From positions 265,378,339 through 265,442,338 of the forward strand of contig OV884057.1 of assembly GCA_930367215.1 (NCBI GenBank): a stretch of DNA of 64,000 nt, written 5' to 3'. This document shows, piece after piece, positions 47,729 to 60,852 of this stretch (positions are counted from its first letter, which is position 1; each line of letters begins with the position of its first letter). This stretch comes from Pollenia angustigena. Lineage: Eukaryota > Arthropoda > Insecta > Diptera > Polleniidae. A program made the position numbers and the translations under genes. Below the pieces are notes generated by a model that saw nothing but the letters and a program-made list of their open reading frames with translations, was not told where the DNA came from and did no database searches.

Positions 47729-48568
47729 AAAACTTGATTTAAGCAACTATAGAATTAAAATTAATTTTTTTGCTGTATTTTAGTAAATTTTAGTTCGCTT
47801 TGAGTCACAACTTTTTGCTTATGTTTATATACAATAAGAAATTTTTGGCTTGGACGAGAATAGTGCAAAATTTTCGTGGTTCAAGACATATTTTCTGGTG
47901 AATTAGTAAATAATTCTTTCCGTGTATAGTTGAAATTATATTACTTTAAGCTTCCTTAAATATCAGAAAAGGCTTTTTAAAAATATTAAAGTTTTATTAA
48001 CACTGCTCGGCAAAAAACTAAAAAAAAAGTCGATCTAGAGAACTTGATTATGTGATTTTAATTCACTTTAGCGTGCTAAATGCAAATAGTTTATTCAATC
48101 ACGTCTAGTTAACATTTTGTTTACTGATTTCTTGCTTTTTTTATTCATAATATACCTGGATTTCTGATAAATGATAAAAATACTAATTTGCATGGAAAAA
48201 TATAATATAAAATATAAAATAATTATTTGTAAAATATCAATATCGTTCTCAAGTTATGATAAAATATATGTAGCACATAAATGCCTTTTTTCGGTCAAAA
48301 TATAAGACTAGCCCATAAAAGAACAAGACATGATAGAAACAACTGAAAACGGATTTGATTTTAGCGCAGTAGTATCTTTGTTTTTCATAAATTTTTATTT
48401 AAAACGATTTTTTTTTGACGGCCAGTGTTACTAATAAAACTTGGATCTTAAACATGTCATTAAGTTTTTTATATAAATTTTATTTAGCGCTTTTTAGCGC
48501 TTTTTGATTGGAGACACGGCGCTTTTTGATTAGAAATAGTTCACAACCCTGGTGTGAACCGGCACTTA

Positions 48569-51264
48569 CTGCAATATATGTCGCAATAATTATCTCTGGT
48601 ATAGACGGGCAGTTACAAATCGTTTTGTTAAAAGTTGCCATATCGAAAAATGTGTTTTCTCTGCGTGCTAATAAACCACTAAAGAAAGCCTCACAATATT
48701 CCACTTCTCTTACTCTAATGTTGGAAAAGATATAAGAAACTTGTAAAACACAGAGGAAAATGTTTTCTGGGATTAAAAGTACACATAAATTAAGCATAAA
48801 ATGGTTAATGAAACAGAACTATTTAACTAACTGCTAAAATCCTTTAAAAATAATTATTAACATGTACAATACTTTTAATTAATTACTAATTTGTTTTAAT
48901 GAAGGTCATTTTTGTCTTTTGTGTTTTCTTGTTTAAATAATATGAATTTAAAATTTATGTTAAGTTTTCTTTCAGTATTCCTACATACTAAATTAATTGA
49001 ATAATTACTAGACTGCGTTATTGGTAGTGTAAATTCCACTCAACAACAATCTAGGCAAATTACACTATGCAACAAACTGATGGTGAATTGACCCTCAATG
49101 ATTCAACATGAAACTAAAAACTATGATTGCGCAGGCACAGAGTTGGCGCTGAATGACTACAGTCGCAATGTAACCCTTTTTTGGCGGTCTGCGGTTTTTG
49201 TTGAGGATTTTTAGTTTTGTGGTAGACAGCTTTTAGAGAATTAATACAAAAATAAAAGTTTATCAAAAAGTGACACATTACACATACACGTTCTCTTTTT
49301 TCAAACGACCTTTTTCACATCAATATCGTTCACGCAAAACCCCAAATGCTGCACACCACGTACATTAAAAGTTCACTACGCGTTCACTTAAAACAGGATT
49401 TTTAATTTTTAACTGATATTGGTCCATTATGGCTTATCATGTTTGTAATCGAATAGGCTATACAATAAAATATAAGCTTTGAAAATCTTTGCTTTGATCC
49501 ACTATAGTTCTGGCGTTTTTTATCCGATCAAAAACAGTTAGCCACCATTCGACGCGTAATTTATTAGCCTTTCAAACCATTAAGCCTGAAAGCTAAGTGT
49601 GCATTGAAAAACACAAATGTACCGTTAACTCAAAATTTCAAAAAGTTAAGTAAATAATTTGCAAAATTACACAAATCGTCAGCTCATAATTGGTTTGACC
49701 TACCGACCATTTTTAAAAAATGGAGTTAGGTATGGGGTATATATATTTTTAATACCCCCGTTTTGAATCCAAAATTTGTTTCGCGAAATTTTTTTTGTGG
49801 TTTCTAAGATATAAAGCATTCATTCAGGACATTGCATGTTGAATTTTATGTTTTTAGGTCAAATATTAACGATAATTAAAAAATACCAGTTGTAGATCCA
49901 AAAAGCTGAAGAAAGATATTAAATTTCCCGTATTTCCCATTTTGGTACTATTTTTTCCCCCCATTATAGTATCAAAAATTGCAAAATGCAAAATGTTTTG
50001 TAAAAAAGTACAAAAAACAGTTACGATTTTCACCCCTTAAACGTTCGAATTTCGAAAAAGTACCAAACTCGTATTATTTAGATAAGTTTCGAATGTGGTA
50101 TAAACTTTATTTCTAGGTTTATTGGATCAAAAGATAGATGGGCTGACAAAACGTAACAAAATTCAGGTTTTACCCGTTTTCACCCTAAAAAGACCCGAAT
50201 TGCCAAAAAGTACCATTCACCTGTCCACTTATTTTTCAAAAGAACAATGATATGTATTACAGTTTTTTATTACAAAGAGACGGTTTCAAAAAAGTACCAC
50301 ACACCTGTCCACTACATTTTTCTTGTATCTCTTTTAGCTTTAGAGATAAAAGGTTTCCGAATTTACCCTTTTTTACCCCCTATACATTCGAATTTTTAAA
50401 AATCCCGTCTTAGTGGATCGATTTCAAGTCTTAAGCTTCAGGCTTTTAGGCTGTACGATGATGAATGAGTCAGTCACTCACGCAATAAGTATACGTATGC
50501 AGCACAAAAAGCCACTTTTTTCATTTTTTTTTAGAAAAGTGGCGTATGCGGCACAAAACAATATTTTTCATTTTCAAAAAAATACTATTAAATTTTAACT
50601 TTATTCATGAAAGTGGGCAAAAATTTACATTTTTCTTCAAAACATATACCGGAAGCAGTGGTAAAAATATAAAAAATTCTATCGGGTACATTTTGAGAAA
50701 TCTTCACGTAAATCTTCTTTGTCGTTTTTCTCCACTCCGACTTTTTGGTATATGCGTCAAACCAATTCTGAGCTGACGATATGTAAATAGATATTAATAT
50801 GTACATATTTGTAGGTATGTACCTTTGAATGCTTTTTTTTTGCCTGATTCGATCTATTTTTATTTTAGTTATTAAAAAAGGTTTGCGGATTTATTTCATT
50901 AAACGGCTTTTTTGTGCTACTTTATTTGATTAAAATGACCTTTTGTGACACTTTTTGAAAATTCCTAAAGGAAACTTTAGTGCATGGCAAGTTACACATT
51001 GATGCCCTATGTTCTTCGTGAACATTTATCTAATTTGCAATTACCGCGTTGTAAACTTTATAAAGAAAGGAATATATATAAGTTACACAACCCGCGTTAT
51101 AAGAGCCTTTTCTGTCAGCTATTTTTAACATTTTGCTGAAAGAATGTCAACATTTGGCTCTGTTTTGTTTGTTTTTGATCTTTTTATACAATACTGTGTT
51201 TTTTAACTTCTTCAACAAGTTGTTCCTACATGATTCACAAATTTGTTAAATTGTTCTTATTTTA
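48569..51264. other. Gene-free stretch with degenerate repeated words
   Basis: Between 49700 and 50420 the words aaaaagtacca, cacctgtccact and ttttcacccc return several times at irregular spacing, which suggests a decayed tandem array. No gene is supported; frames at 50413-50806 are open on both strands. Confidence 0.4.
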
Positions 51265-51272
51265 TTGTCAAC

Positions 51273-52764
51273 TAGGGTTTTTTCCCGGGATTTCCCGTCC
51301 CGGGAATTCCCGGGAATTTCAATGATTATATTTCCCGCTTTCCCGGGATTTTTCATGCGGGATCCCGGGAAATAAAAAATTCCTCATAGTTTAAGAAAAC
51401 AGCTATTTATACTTTGAAATTTAGTTTTCTATTCTCTTAAAATAAGCATCTGTGGATGGGTTGTCGATTAGATCAATTACAAGAAGTGAGTGCATACGTA
51501 AATCAATGTCTCCTGATGCAATAAATCTACTTAAAGCAGAATAGGCAGTGCGACAGTTGATAATTAATGAATTTAGTGAAGTGAAAAGTTAATAAAGAAC
51601 ATTAATTCAAAATAAGATACAGGTAGTAAAGTTAAATTGTCCATGGACAAGACTTTAAAATAGCAGATACCTAAACATATAGCTCCTTTATTGTAACATA
51701 GTCATATCTACAAAAACAAATGAACTTGGCAAAATGCGATTAAAGTTTTCAAAATGTACCGATTTAAAGATATATTTTGCTATAACTTCGGTTCAGTTTG
51801 AGATAAAATACGAGACGGCATGAAGGAACACTTTGCTTAAATAACTTACAATTTTTGATTTTTTGAGATATGACTATGTTGCAATGAAGGAGCGATATGT
51901 TTATTAGGTGATAAACACAAATTTTTTTCAGTTTGTGTTGGTTTATATACCCTTGAAGTGCGGGGAAACCGAAATAAAAAAAAATTTGGAAACTCGTGTA
52001 AGATACTACAACATACAATTTGAAAAACACATTGTCCTAAAGATTACAGATAAACCTAATGAAATGAAAAGGTTTGTAGGAGGTTGATGCTATTTTTTGC
52101 ATGAACCTTGACATACATTTGACTGATACATATAGACGTTGTTTATAAAAAGAATGCTTCTTATTGTGAATCAAAACAACGATGCACTTTTAACTATTTA
52201 TCCAACCTCGGTAAAAAAAATTAACGAAATTTTTCGGAAACATGGTAATTAGTAAATAAAATAATCAATATACTTTTTGACGACTTACTAAGCGCTTTGA
52301 GTGTGTCAGAAAGTTATTTCCTAAGCCGTTAAAAAATGTTAATATATTTATTTAAAATATTTTATCTATTTTATGAATTAACTTTTTGATCTCATATCTT
52401 GAGTACCTCAATTTGTGTTTGTTTTTATTATTGTTTTATGAATTAAATTGTTATGTTTATCTTAATTTTATATCTTGTATCTAGAGCATGATAATAATAA
52501 TACGGAATTTACATATAAAACCGTAAGGTAATAATAATTCAAGTTCCTCTTTTAATCTTCATTTAATTTTGTATTATTAAGGATTTCTTTTATTTATTTA
52601 CTTTGTAAACAAGTTACCTTACGTTTTTTTATAAAAGTTTGTTTTATTTAAAAACAAATTAACTGTGTATTATTTATATGGAGCGGGATCCCGGGATCCC
52701 GGGAAATTCCAAAAAATTTCCCGCTTTCCCGGGAATCGAAAAACTCCGGGAAAAAAAAACTCTA
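51273..52764. mobile_element. hAT-like element with CCCGGGA subterminal repeats
   Basis: The ends TAGGGTTTTTTCCCGG and, inverted, TAGAGTTTTTTTTTCCCGG are flanked by the perfect duplication TTGTCAAC (51265-51272, 52765-52772). Many cccgggaattcccggg-like palindromes lie within 110 bp of each end; the 1.3-kb middle is AT-rich and non-coding. Confidence 0.85.
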
Positions 52765-52772
52765 TTGTCAAC

Positions 52773-54169
52773 TGACTACGTGTCAAAAATACAGAACGCG
52801 TTAAAAAGTGCAAAGTTAACAAATCTTTTTCCTCAAAAGTGTCAACATAATTTTTCTGTAACATGTTCTATGAAAAAATACAAGTTTGACTTTTTTAACA
52901 GAAGTCTACAGCGCACTAACGCGTGTTATGTAAAAAAAAAAAACTAAGCTTTATAGCACAATATGTAACTCTTCATATGGTAATGTATTAAAAACAGATT
53001 AGAGAAGTAAAAGTATTTTAATTAAAATCAAATTCTAAATCAACTCTCTGGATGTTACATAATGATTAAAAAAAATATCCCAAAATAAATTTGAGTAGGA
53101 TACGAACTCAAATCCAGTATTGTTTTGTTACGTAGTGTTATTTGGTAGCAAATATAAATTTAAAATAGCATGGCTCGCACTCTGTAAAATAACCGTCGGT
53201 CGATAAAGTTTATTACAACGTTTGTTTATGGTTTAAAAATTTTGCTTAAACTCGGTTTGAATATTTTATTACAATTGTTTAGATAATTATATGACATTTC
53301 GCTCTACGTAAGTTTATTGCATTCGAAAGTATTTTTGTAAAATTACATTAGCTCAAATAATATGCAATCAAGTTTTATCAGAAATTAAAGTTATTAAATT
53401 GACAACTGTAGGGTAATGCCGTGAACTATACTCTATACAGGTATTTAAAAATATATAATTAATAACAAATTAAACTCTACCAAAAACACAAACAATTCTC
53501 AATGCAAATCACTCAAGCATGGTATATTTTTCAAGGGGTTTGCTTCTGTTCTTTTCGTAGCAGGCGATGGAAGTCGAAAAGGAAGCACTTGAATTTTCAT
53601 TAATTCTTATGCATTTGGTTTTTTTTACCAAGTTGATTGTTTTGCATGAGCTTTTATGGCACCTTTTAAATAATTACTTTTGAGTTCTTTTGTTTATTTG
53701 TTTAAATAATTTTATTAAAATTTTCTTTTTGCTGTTTTTTTTATTCTTGACAACATGCAACCTGATAAAGTATTTACAGGTAAGATTTTGGTGTATAATT
53801 TTGATTAAGAATTTGGAATGCCAAAAAATAGACAGTAACTTATAAAACCGAGTCGATACTAAATTTAGTCTGGCAAATAAAATTATTTGATTAAGTTGTG
53901 CAACCAATTGTTACGTAACGGTGTGAATGACCAAAAATCTAGCTATCAAATTAGTACGTGTGATGGCAATTTTTTAATTCCCATTCTGACGGTTTATAAG
54001 CAAACGCATGCGAGTTAAACATTGTGTGTGATAAGGATTTTCCATACGTCTGTCTGTTAACACTGATTAAACAATTAATCAATAACTGTTGTTTTTATCT
54101 AAGTGTAGAATTAAAGGGTTAAGATTTCAAAATTGACATTTTGCAGTTTCCACTTAAATATTTATATCT
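52773..54169. other. Gene-free stretch
   Basis: AT-rich; nothing supported. Confidence 0.4.
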
Positions 54170-54336
54170 ATGTACATCAGTGTTACCACCAGCAAAATTC
54201 AAAATTACACTTGAGATGAAATAAAATTACCCGATTTAAATAAAATTACACCTGATATACAATTGAAGTTTTATTTGATAAAAAGACATTTACAAAGAAG
54301 CAAAAACACAACAAACTCTGAAGGAAGATCAATATT

Positions 54337-55509
54337 GGCTGTAGGAAATATCGCCCAAAGAAAAATGGCAAAAAAAAAAAAAATTAAAAATCGCCCAAAT
54401 GAAGACTCGCCCAAAAGAACATGAAAAATGACCCAAAAAGTTATATATGAAATTTTGCCCCACAAAAACGAAAAAGGGCCCAAAAAAAAAATGAAAAATG
54501 ACCCAAAAAGCAAAAACGAATTTTTCCGAAAAAAAATTAAAAATTACCCAATTTGCAAAAAAGTGGTTATTATTCATATAAATTTAGTTCCATACAAGTG
54601 TAAGTTTTATGTAAAAAATTGCATTCTATCTTCAACAGCTGCTCGGCAGTAAGGACAGAAATACCGGCTGCGCAAACTTCGCTAAGCTTCTCTGCATAGC
54701 CGGCCTTCGGCCGGGCGCAAGGATTTTCTCCTCTGTGGTATAGCAAACACCGGCTTCGCTAACTAAAGATTCTCTGTATAGCCGGCCTTCGGCCGGGCGC
54801 AATGATTTTCTCCTCTATGGTAAAACAAGTACCGGTTTCGCTAAGTAAAGCTTCTAAAATCTGCCTTGTTTTCGAACGAAGGCCATATACGTAGAGAAGC
54901 TTTCGTTAGCGAAGCCGGTGTTTGTTATACCATAGAGGGGTAATCCTTGCGCACGGCCGAAGGCCGGCTATACAGAGTAGCTTTAGTTAGCGAAGCCGGT
55001 GTTTGTTATACCATAGAGGAGAAAATCCTTGCGCCCGGCAGAAGGCCGGCTATACAGAGAAGCTTTAGTTAGCAAAGCCGGTGTTTGTTATACCATAGAG
55101 GAGAAAATCCATGCGCCCGGCCGAAGGCCAGCTTTGCAGAGAAGCTTTAGTTAGCGCAGCCGGCATATATTATATCCTTGAGGAGAAAATCGTTGCGCCC
55201 AAAAGTGTTTTCGTTATATATTTAATATAAACACCCAGAGAAAAAACAACAAACTTATTTTTAAATAAATTACAATTATATTAAATAAAGATGGCCCGAA
55301 AAAATGTGCTATTTTTCATATAATATTTTTGGGTGATTTTTCGTTATTTAAAAAACGAAAAATCACCCAATAATAACGAAAAAAGCCCAAAAATTTTGGG
55401 TCACTTTTCATATGAATTAAGGCCCAATTTTACATGGAATTTTTTTGGGTGATTTTTCATTTTTTTTTTTTTTTGGGATATTTTTCCTTGGGCGATATTT
55501 CCTACAGCC
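54337..55509. mobile_element. Foldback-like element D with 9-bp target duplication
   Basis: GGCTGTAGGAAATATCGCCC at the left and the same inverted at the right, flanked by the perfect duplication ATCAATATT (54328-54336, 55510-55518). The arms are built from short words (gacccaaaa, gaaaaatgaccc) and enclose the 82-bp repeats in head-to-head order. No coding content. Target length and arm design agree with element C, but the end sequences differ. Confidence 0.9.
54650..55195. repeat. 82-bp repeat block, head-to-head
   Basis: Two + orientation units (near 54694 and 54777) are followed from about 54870 by four minus-orientation units (agcgaagccggtgtttgtta, ggccgaaggccggctata). The switch point could extrude a cruciform. 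Confidence 0.9.
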
Positions 55510-56575
55510 ATCAATATTAGTCAAACTGTTAAGATTCTTATTGTAATTTTAAATATATTCACAGAATTAACATTAAAGACTTAAAACAATTAATAAAACA
55601 TAAAATAAAACTCCTTAAATAATGAGTTTAACTTTCTTTATATTGGGTATTTTTTTTTAGCCCCATAGGCCTTACGCAAGGTTAGCTGTCAAACGAGCTG
55701 TCATACTGCTTTCACGCCACCAAATTATCCAAATTTGTTTTGAAATTCAGCCATCGATTTTCGCAACTTATTTTTTCACAAATGATGGCAATGTGTTGAC
55801 TTAGAGAAAATAAACTGTCAATTAGACTTCAGGGCATTCATCATTTTATTCGTGACATGCAGCCAGCAATGCTCAAAGAAGAGAAACAAAATTGGACATC
55901 TGCAATGCGTTCCGTCAAGGAAAAGCGCGGTGCCTATTTGTTTGAAATCAGTTTCAAATGGTAATGCCGTGTATCAATCTGCGATCAAAATTATTTTTTT
56001 TTTTGTGTTGTCTACCATTTTAAGTTGCAAGGTCTTACAAAATACCCTTTATTTATAAAGGGTACCTTATATATAAAGGGTACCTTATTTAGTAAACAAA
56101 ATGCCTGCAGGGTTTGATAGATCTGATCTGTTTGATAAAGCATTAAAAACTTGCAAGATAAAAATAAAATTAATTATGTGTTGCAATATTGGAAACATAT
56201 CTTCCCCCAGGGCTGATTTTAATTTGAATAACTTTTTTCTATAAAATTCAGGATCTAAATCACTATGATAGGCATCTTTATTTAAATCTGAGGGTTCATC
56301 TTGCGAAATTCATTACCAAACTTTAGAAAATATATTTTTAATGATTCAAGTCTTTTCATAAAAAGAAACCGAGACTTTGGTTCAGAAGACTGTATTTTTA
56401 AGCAACCGTGTTTAAAAATAAATAAATGTCATCACTGAAATCGAATCTGGATTTTATTTGGATATCCTAAGTAAGAATTTCAAATTACACCTAAGAGAAA
56501 TTACCCACGATCTACCCACAACAGTAAAAACCAAATTCGGGTAATTACCCACAAAGTGGCAACACTGATGTAGAT

Positions 56576-58894
56576 ATTCTTTTACAATAAAAAATTTTGG
56601 TTTCTGCTTATAATGGCCGGTAACCATGATGCTGTTTTGAAAGTGTGTATTTATTGTTACCGAATTGATACTTCCTAAATGACTTTGAATAAAAATTCCA
56701 AACAACACATTTTAATTTGCAACAATAAATTTAAAACCCAATAAAACAGCAAACACTCTAAGCACAACAACAAAAGTTTAAAGTTTTTTTGTTTTATTTT
56801 CATTGCAACACACAGGCATCAGTAGCGACCAGCGTTACCGAGTGTGCAGGTTTTGAAATTTTTCTAAGCATTGAGCGTTTGGAGTTTTTTGTTAAAAAAA
56901 ATTAAATATTCTGTAAATTATTATATATTATTTTCAATTTTGTTATATTGTTTTTAACTTCTTAAGACATAATATCAGCCGATTTGCTTAAAAACAGCGG
57001 CTAGATTTTCTTTTATTTACTTTTGAAAATGTAATTATTTCCCCGTTTACACAGTTTGTTTCTTTTAATCAATTTGGCGATCTCAAATAAATTTTAGGAT
57101 TTGTTTAAAATTTTGCAATTTTTCGCCAATTTTAGCAGTGTTCGCGATAGATGCGATTTTTTCCTGTGATTCTGTACAGATTTTACGATTTTTAATACAT
57201 TAGATTTAGCTTTCATTAGGCTAGCAAATTAGCGATCTTTAGTTCAACAAAGTTTTTTTCGAACAAAAGGTTGGAATACACAAAAACATGTGGATTGGAG
57301 AACACCAATTTATGAATTGTGCGGTTAAAAAACTTTTTTGATTTTGAATTTTTTTTCTCGCCCCATTTTTATTCGTCAGTTTATTTGACAGTCTAAAGCG
57401 GGAACTTTTCTCACAAAAATTTTACAGACACGCTTTTTCTGTAAATTGGTGAGTAATTTCCTTACGTGACGTTACAGAACATGGGAACAGATTTTAAAAA
57501 CAAAAATAGAGCACATACGGGAAAAAAGTTAAAAATTTATTTTACTTCAAGATTTTTTACATATTTTACAGACAAATTTACATTTAACTACAAACATATT
57601 TATTTATGTAAAGTAAAGTTAATTAAAAAAAATAACATATGTATGTATATAAAAACTTACATTTACTAATACAAATTGAGAGAACTGCAGTCAGTCCTTT
57701 TTGAAGGCCTTTATACTCCTTTCTAAAAGATTCGCTACGTATGATATCCGGCCTTCAGAAGTATTCCTTCTAGAAGGTATAAATCTATTTTTTAAAGAAC
57801 TTCCAAAATATTCAGTACACATTCGCTACTCCCTTCTATAAAAAGTTGTTCAGTTTTATTTATTTTTTATTTTAAGTGATCTTCATTACTTCCGAAGTTG
57901 TTATTAAAGGAAGTGTGGAAGGGCTTGCTCCCAATGACAACCTGTGTAAAAAATAAATAAGTATGAAATGCGGCGAAGAGAGCTTGTGTCTGCTAAATAA
58001 GGCCTTCTATTAGGTCTCTTTACTCATTCTAGTTACCGCTGGGTAGTTATTCAAAATTTCATACTGCAAGTGTATGAGAGTTCAGTAGGAGTATGAACAG
58101 AACAAGCACGGCACGACATTTGAAATACAATTTGACAGAAAAAACCGGTGACTGTCGTGAAAAATTTGTTTTAATTTATAAAAATATAAACAAATATTAA
58201 TCATGGTTTTAAAAATAAAGATGATAAAGATGACAGATTTTGAAAAACATGATAGAAAGAGGACACAAATTTTATAGTAAACAGTACGTATGGTCATGTT
58301 AATAAATTAGATATTTTATTGTACTAAACTATTATTTTGTGAAGTTGTTTTCCCATAACACGGCTATTTAAGAACCGATTTGGTTAAGTTTTACGAACAG
58401 TATTTTACTAAGCATATTTAAGGTAAAAGTGAAGAAATAAACTTCATAGATTAAAAGAAAACTCTAAAAAAATATTAAAAGTTTAATGGGTAATAATAAG
58501 AGGAAATCGTTGTTTTTTGCTCATATTTCAGTCATTTTTAGACCGATATGGATGATCTATTCTCGACTATGTCTGATATTAATGTATGTATATCAATATA
58601 GTCCCAATCATTTGTATCTGGGTTCTTCCATAAACCCATCTCAACATGGCGCCGTGCAATAAAGCCATAATAAAATAGGCCTTATTTATAAATGAATTGA
58701 AGAGCAATAACACCATAATCGCTTAGTAGCCAAAGTGGAAATAACGCCATAACAGTGTAATTGTTATGGTTACAAATCGGCAAAAGAATGAGTTGCCATT
58801 GTCAAGTGTTGAAAAAATATGGTGCAGTTGGCCGAAGGGGGGGGGGGGGGAGGAGGAGAGCGTCGGGTGGGCCCGCCACAACATGTTTACAAGC
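56576..58894. other. Gene-free stretch
   Basis: No gene is supported. ccttctagaaggtat and related aaggcct words near 57700-57860 suggest an unrecognised small repeat. A G tract of twelve lies at 58839. Confidence 0.4.
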
Positions 58895-59225
58895 TCCAAA
58901 GCATAGCCGGCCTTCCGCCGGTTGCAAGGACTTTCTCTTCTATGGTATAACGAAGACCAGCTTCGCTACCTAAAGCTTCTCTGCATACCGGCCTTCGGCT
59001 GGGCGCAAGGATTTTCTCCTCTATGCTAGAACAAATACCGGCTTCACTAACTAAAGCTTCTCTGTATAGCTGGCCTTCGGCCGGTCGCAAAGTTTTTCTC
59101 CTCTATGGTTAACCAAATACCGGCTTCACTAACTTAAGCTTCTCTGCGTAGTCGGCCATAAAGGAGAAAATTCTTGCGCCCGCCCAAAGGTCGGCTATAC
59201 AGAGAAGCTTTAGGTAGCGAAGACG
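58895..59225. repeat. 82-bp repeat block without visible terminal repeats
   Basis: Three + orientation units near 58901, 58982 and 59063 and one inverted partner at 59155-59225 (ggtcggctatacagagaagc). I could not find flanking arms, so this may be a remnant of a foldback element. Confidence 0.8.
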
Positions 59226-60852
59226 GAGTTAGAAACTTATTTGAAAAACAAACTTAAACTTAGATACATAACCCTTTACATATACCCTTTCCACCTGTGG
59301 TTATTCTTTTGCTTTTTTTATGTGTAATGCAAATCATTTTTTTCTCTTAATTAGCTATTTTTTTAAAGAAAAATTATGGTAACGCTGGTAGCGAGAAGCT
59401 GGACAAGTAGACCAGTCAAAAGAATAAATCTTCAAACATATCTACTACTACATATTTTTAATACTTTGGCATTGGAAAATTATAGCAGATCATAAAACGA
59501 GTCAATCGTATGCGTGTAATGGCTTCCTTAAAACTCAAAGAGAATAAACGAAAGAAAAGACGAAAAACATAACAAAAAATATGAAAATCATTGAGCCATA
59601 GATGGATGGCATGGATCAAGAACAGCTTTAACAACAAAATAAAACAACAGCAATTCACTGAATTCAAGTTCAGTTCAATGCGTAAAAAATGCGAAATAAA
59701 TACTGAAAAATCTTGTTCTGTTTCTGCTTTTTATTTCTTTTCTGTTTGATTGTTTATGCAGCAATTCATTTCATTACATTGGGCTGCGTTGTAGCAATTC
59801 TTAGTCAAGGTAAATGTTGAAAAGTAGTCGACCAACAAATGCAATGTTGATGCTGTTAATGATGGTTGCCATCATGTTGCCGAGTTTGAATAAGAGTTTC
59901 CAAGTATTAAGTGACAACAGCAGCAGCAGCAAAAGTAGAATAGGTCCTCGTTTTGTTGTTCGGCAATCATGTTATGTGTACGGCATTTGTAAACTTTTGA
60001 CAAGTGCCGCCGTGCAATTGAATGTATGTATTTGAAAATGTTGTTACCACAACAATAAGATTTGTTGTTGTCGCTTTTGTTGCAACAAAAAAAAGTTAAA
60101 AGCATGATTTGCGGCAAACAACAAGAGTTAAAGCGCCTTTAAGATTGTCTTATATCGTTGTTATTCTTTTAGTTTGTTGTTCGTCTGCACACTTTGTTTA
60201 ACTGGAGCAAACGATTCACGTATATAAATGCTTCACGAGCTTTAGGGACATCTTTTAAGTCACTGACTAAATGAATTTTAATTAATTGATGCAAAGTCAC
60301 TTTACTGACCGGTTTTTAAGTAGCTGAGAAAATCGATTTTTATGTAATTAAAAGCCGCTGATCCTTTTTTCAGGTTATTTTCATGTTGCGCCATAAATTG
60401 GTCGTTATTTCAGCCATTATTGAAAAATTATAAAAAGTGAATTCTAAGCTTAAGCATTCCTTGTTAGAACATATGGCAACGCTCAGAAAAGAATACACAT
60501 GCAATGCATTTTTCTATTTTGCATATGGTAGAAGTTTTTTATAAAAAAGTCCAATTTTTGTTATCACGGATTTCCAAAAGTTAAATTTATTTAATATTTT
60601 TTTTAAGGTCTATGGATAAATCCTTAGAGCCTAATACAGTTAATTTTTTTATTTTAAGTATAATATTACGTTTTACAATGTTTACAACTAGAGAAAAATC
60701 AACAAATTCAAACATTTTATTAAAGCAACAACACAGTTTTCTAAATGTGTCTGCCATTGCATAATTGATAAATGATAAAATATTGGAGCATACTTCACCA
60801 TTTATTAAGTTAAGTACAAATGCGATATTTAGAATAACTTAAGAGTGGCGCT
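59226..60852. other. Gene-free stretch
   Basis: No gene is supported with confidence. A 73-codon frame at 59814 has a hydrophobic N-terminal stretch and is discussed as a finding. Confidence 0.4.

Larger units (their letters stand above)
45670..48551. mobile_element. hAT-like element with gcgctttt subterminal repeats
   Basis: The ends CAGAGTTGCCAA and, inverted, CAGGGTTGTGAA are flanked by GTGTGAAT and GTGTGAAC, an 8-bp duplication with one change. The word tagcgctttt recurs on both sides (45690-45785 and 48480-48530). It holds a non-LTR retrotransposon at 46221-47728. No transposase is seen. Confidence 0.7.
45534..48565. mobile_element. Harbinger-type foldback MITE, split by an hAT-like element
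   Basis: The ends GGGCCGGTTCACAC and, inverted, GTGCCGGTTCACAC are flanked by TTA. Left and right arms (45541-45600, 45608-45667) are near-perfect inverted copies with acttgact-gtcaagtcttgag and ggagagaggggaaaaga. Without the inserted element it is about 145 bp. The insertion lies just before its right end. Confidence 0.75.
54178..56567. mobile_element. hAT-like element split by a foldback element
   Basis: The ends CAGTGTTACCAC and, inverted, CAGTGTTGCCAC are flanked by ATGTACAT and ATGTAGAT (seven of eight). Subterminal aaaattacac / taattaccc words are on both sides. It contains 54337-55509 and no transposase frame. Confidence 0.75.

Noticed and set aside
54271..54577. Two Phe-rich minus frames
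   Set aside because: Translation of the short-word arms of foldback element D.
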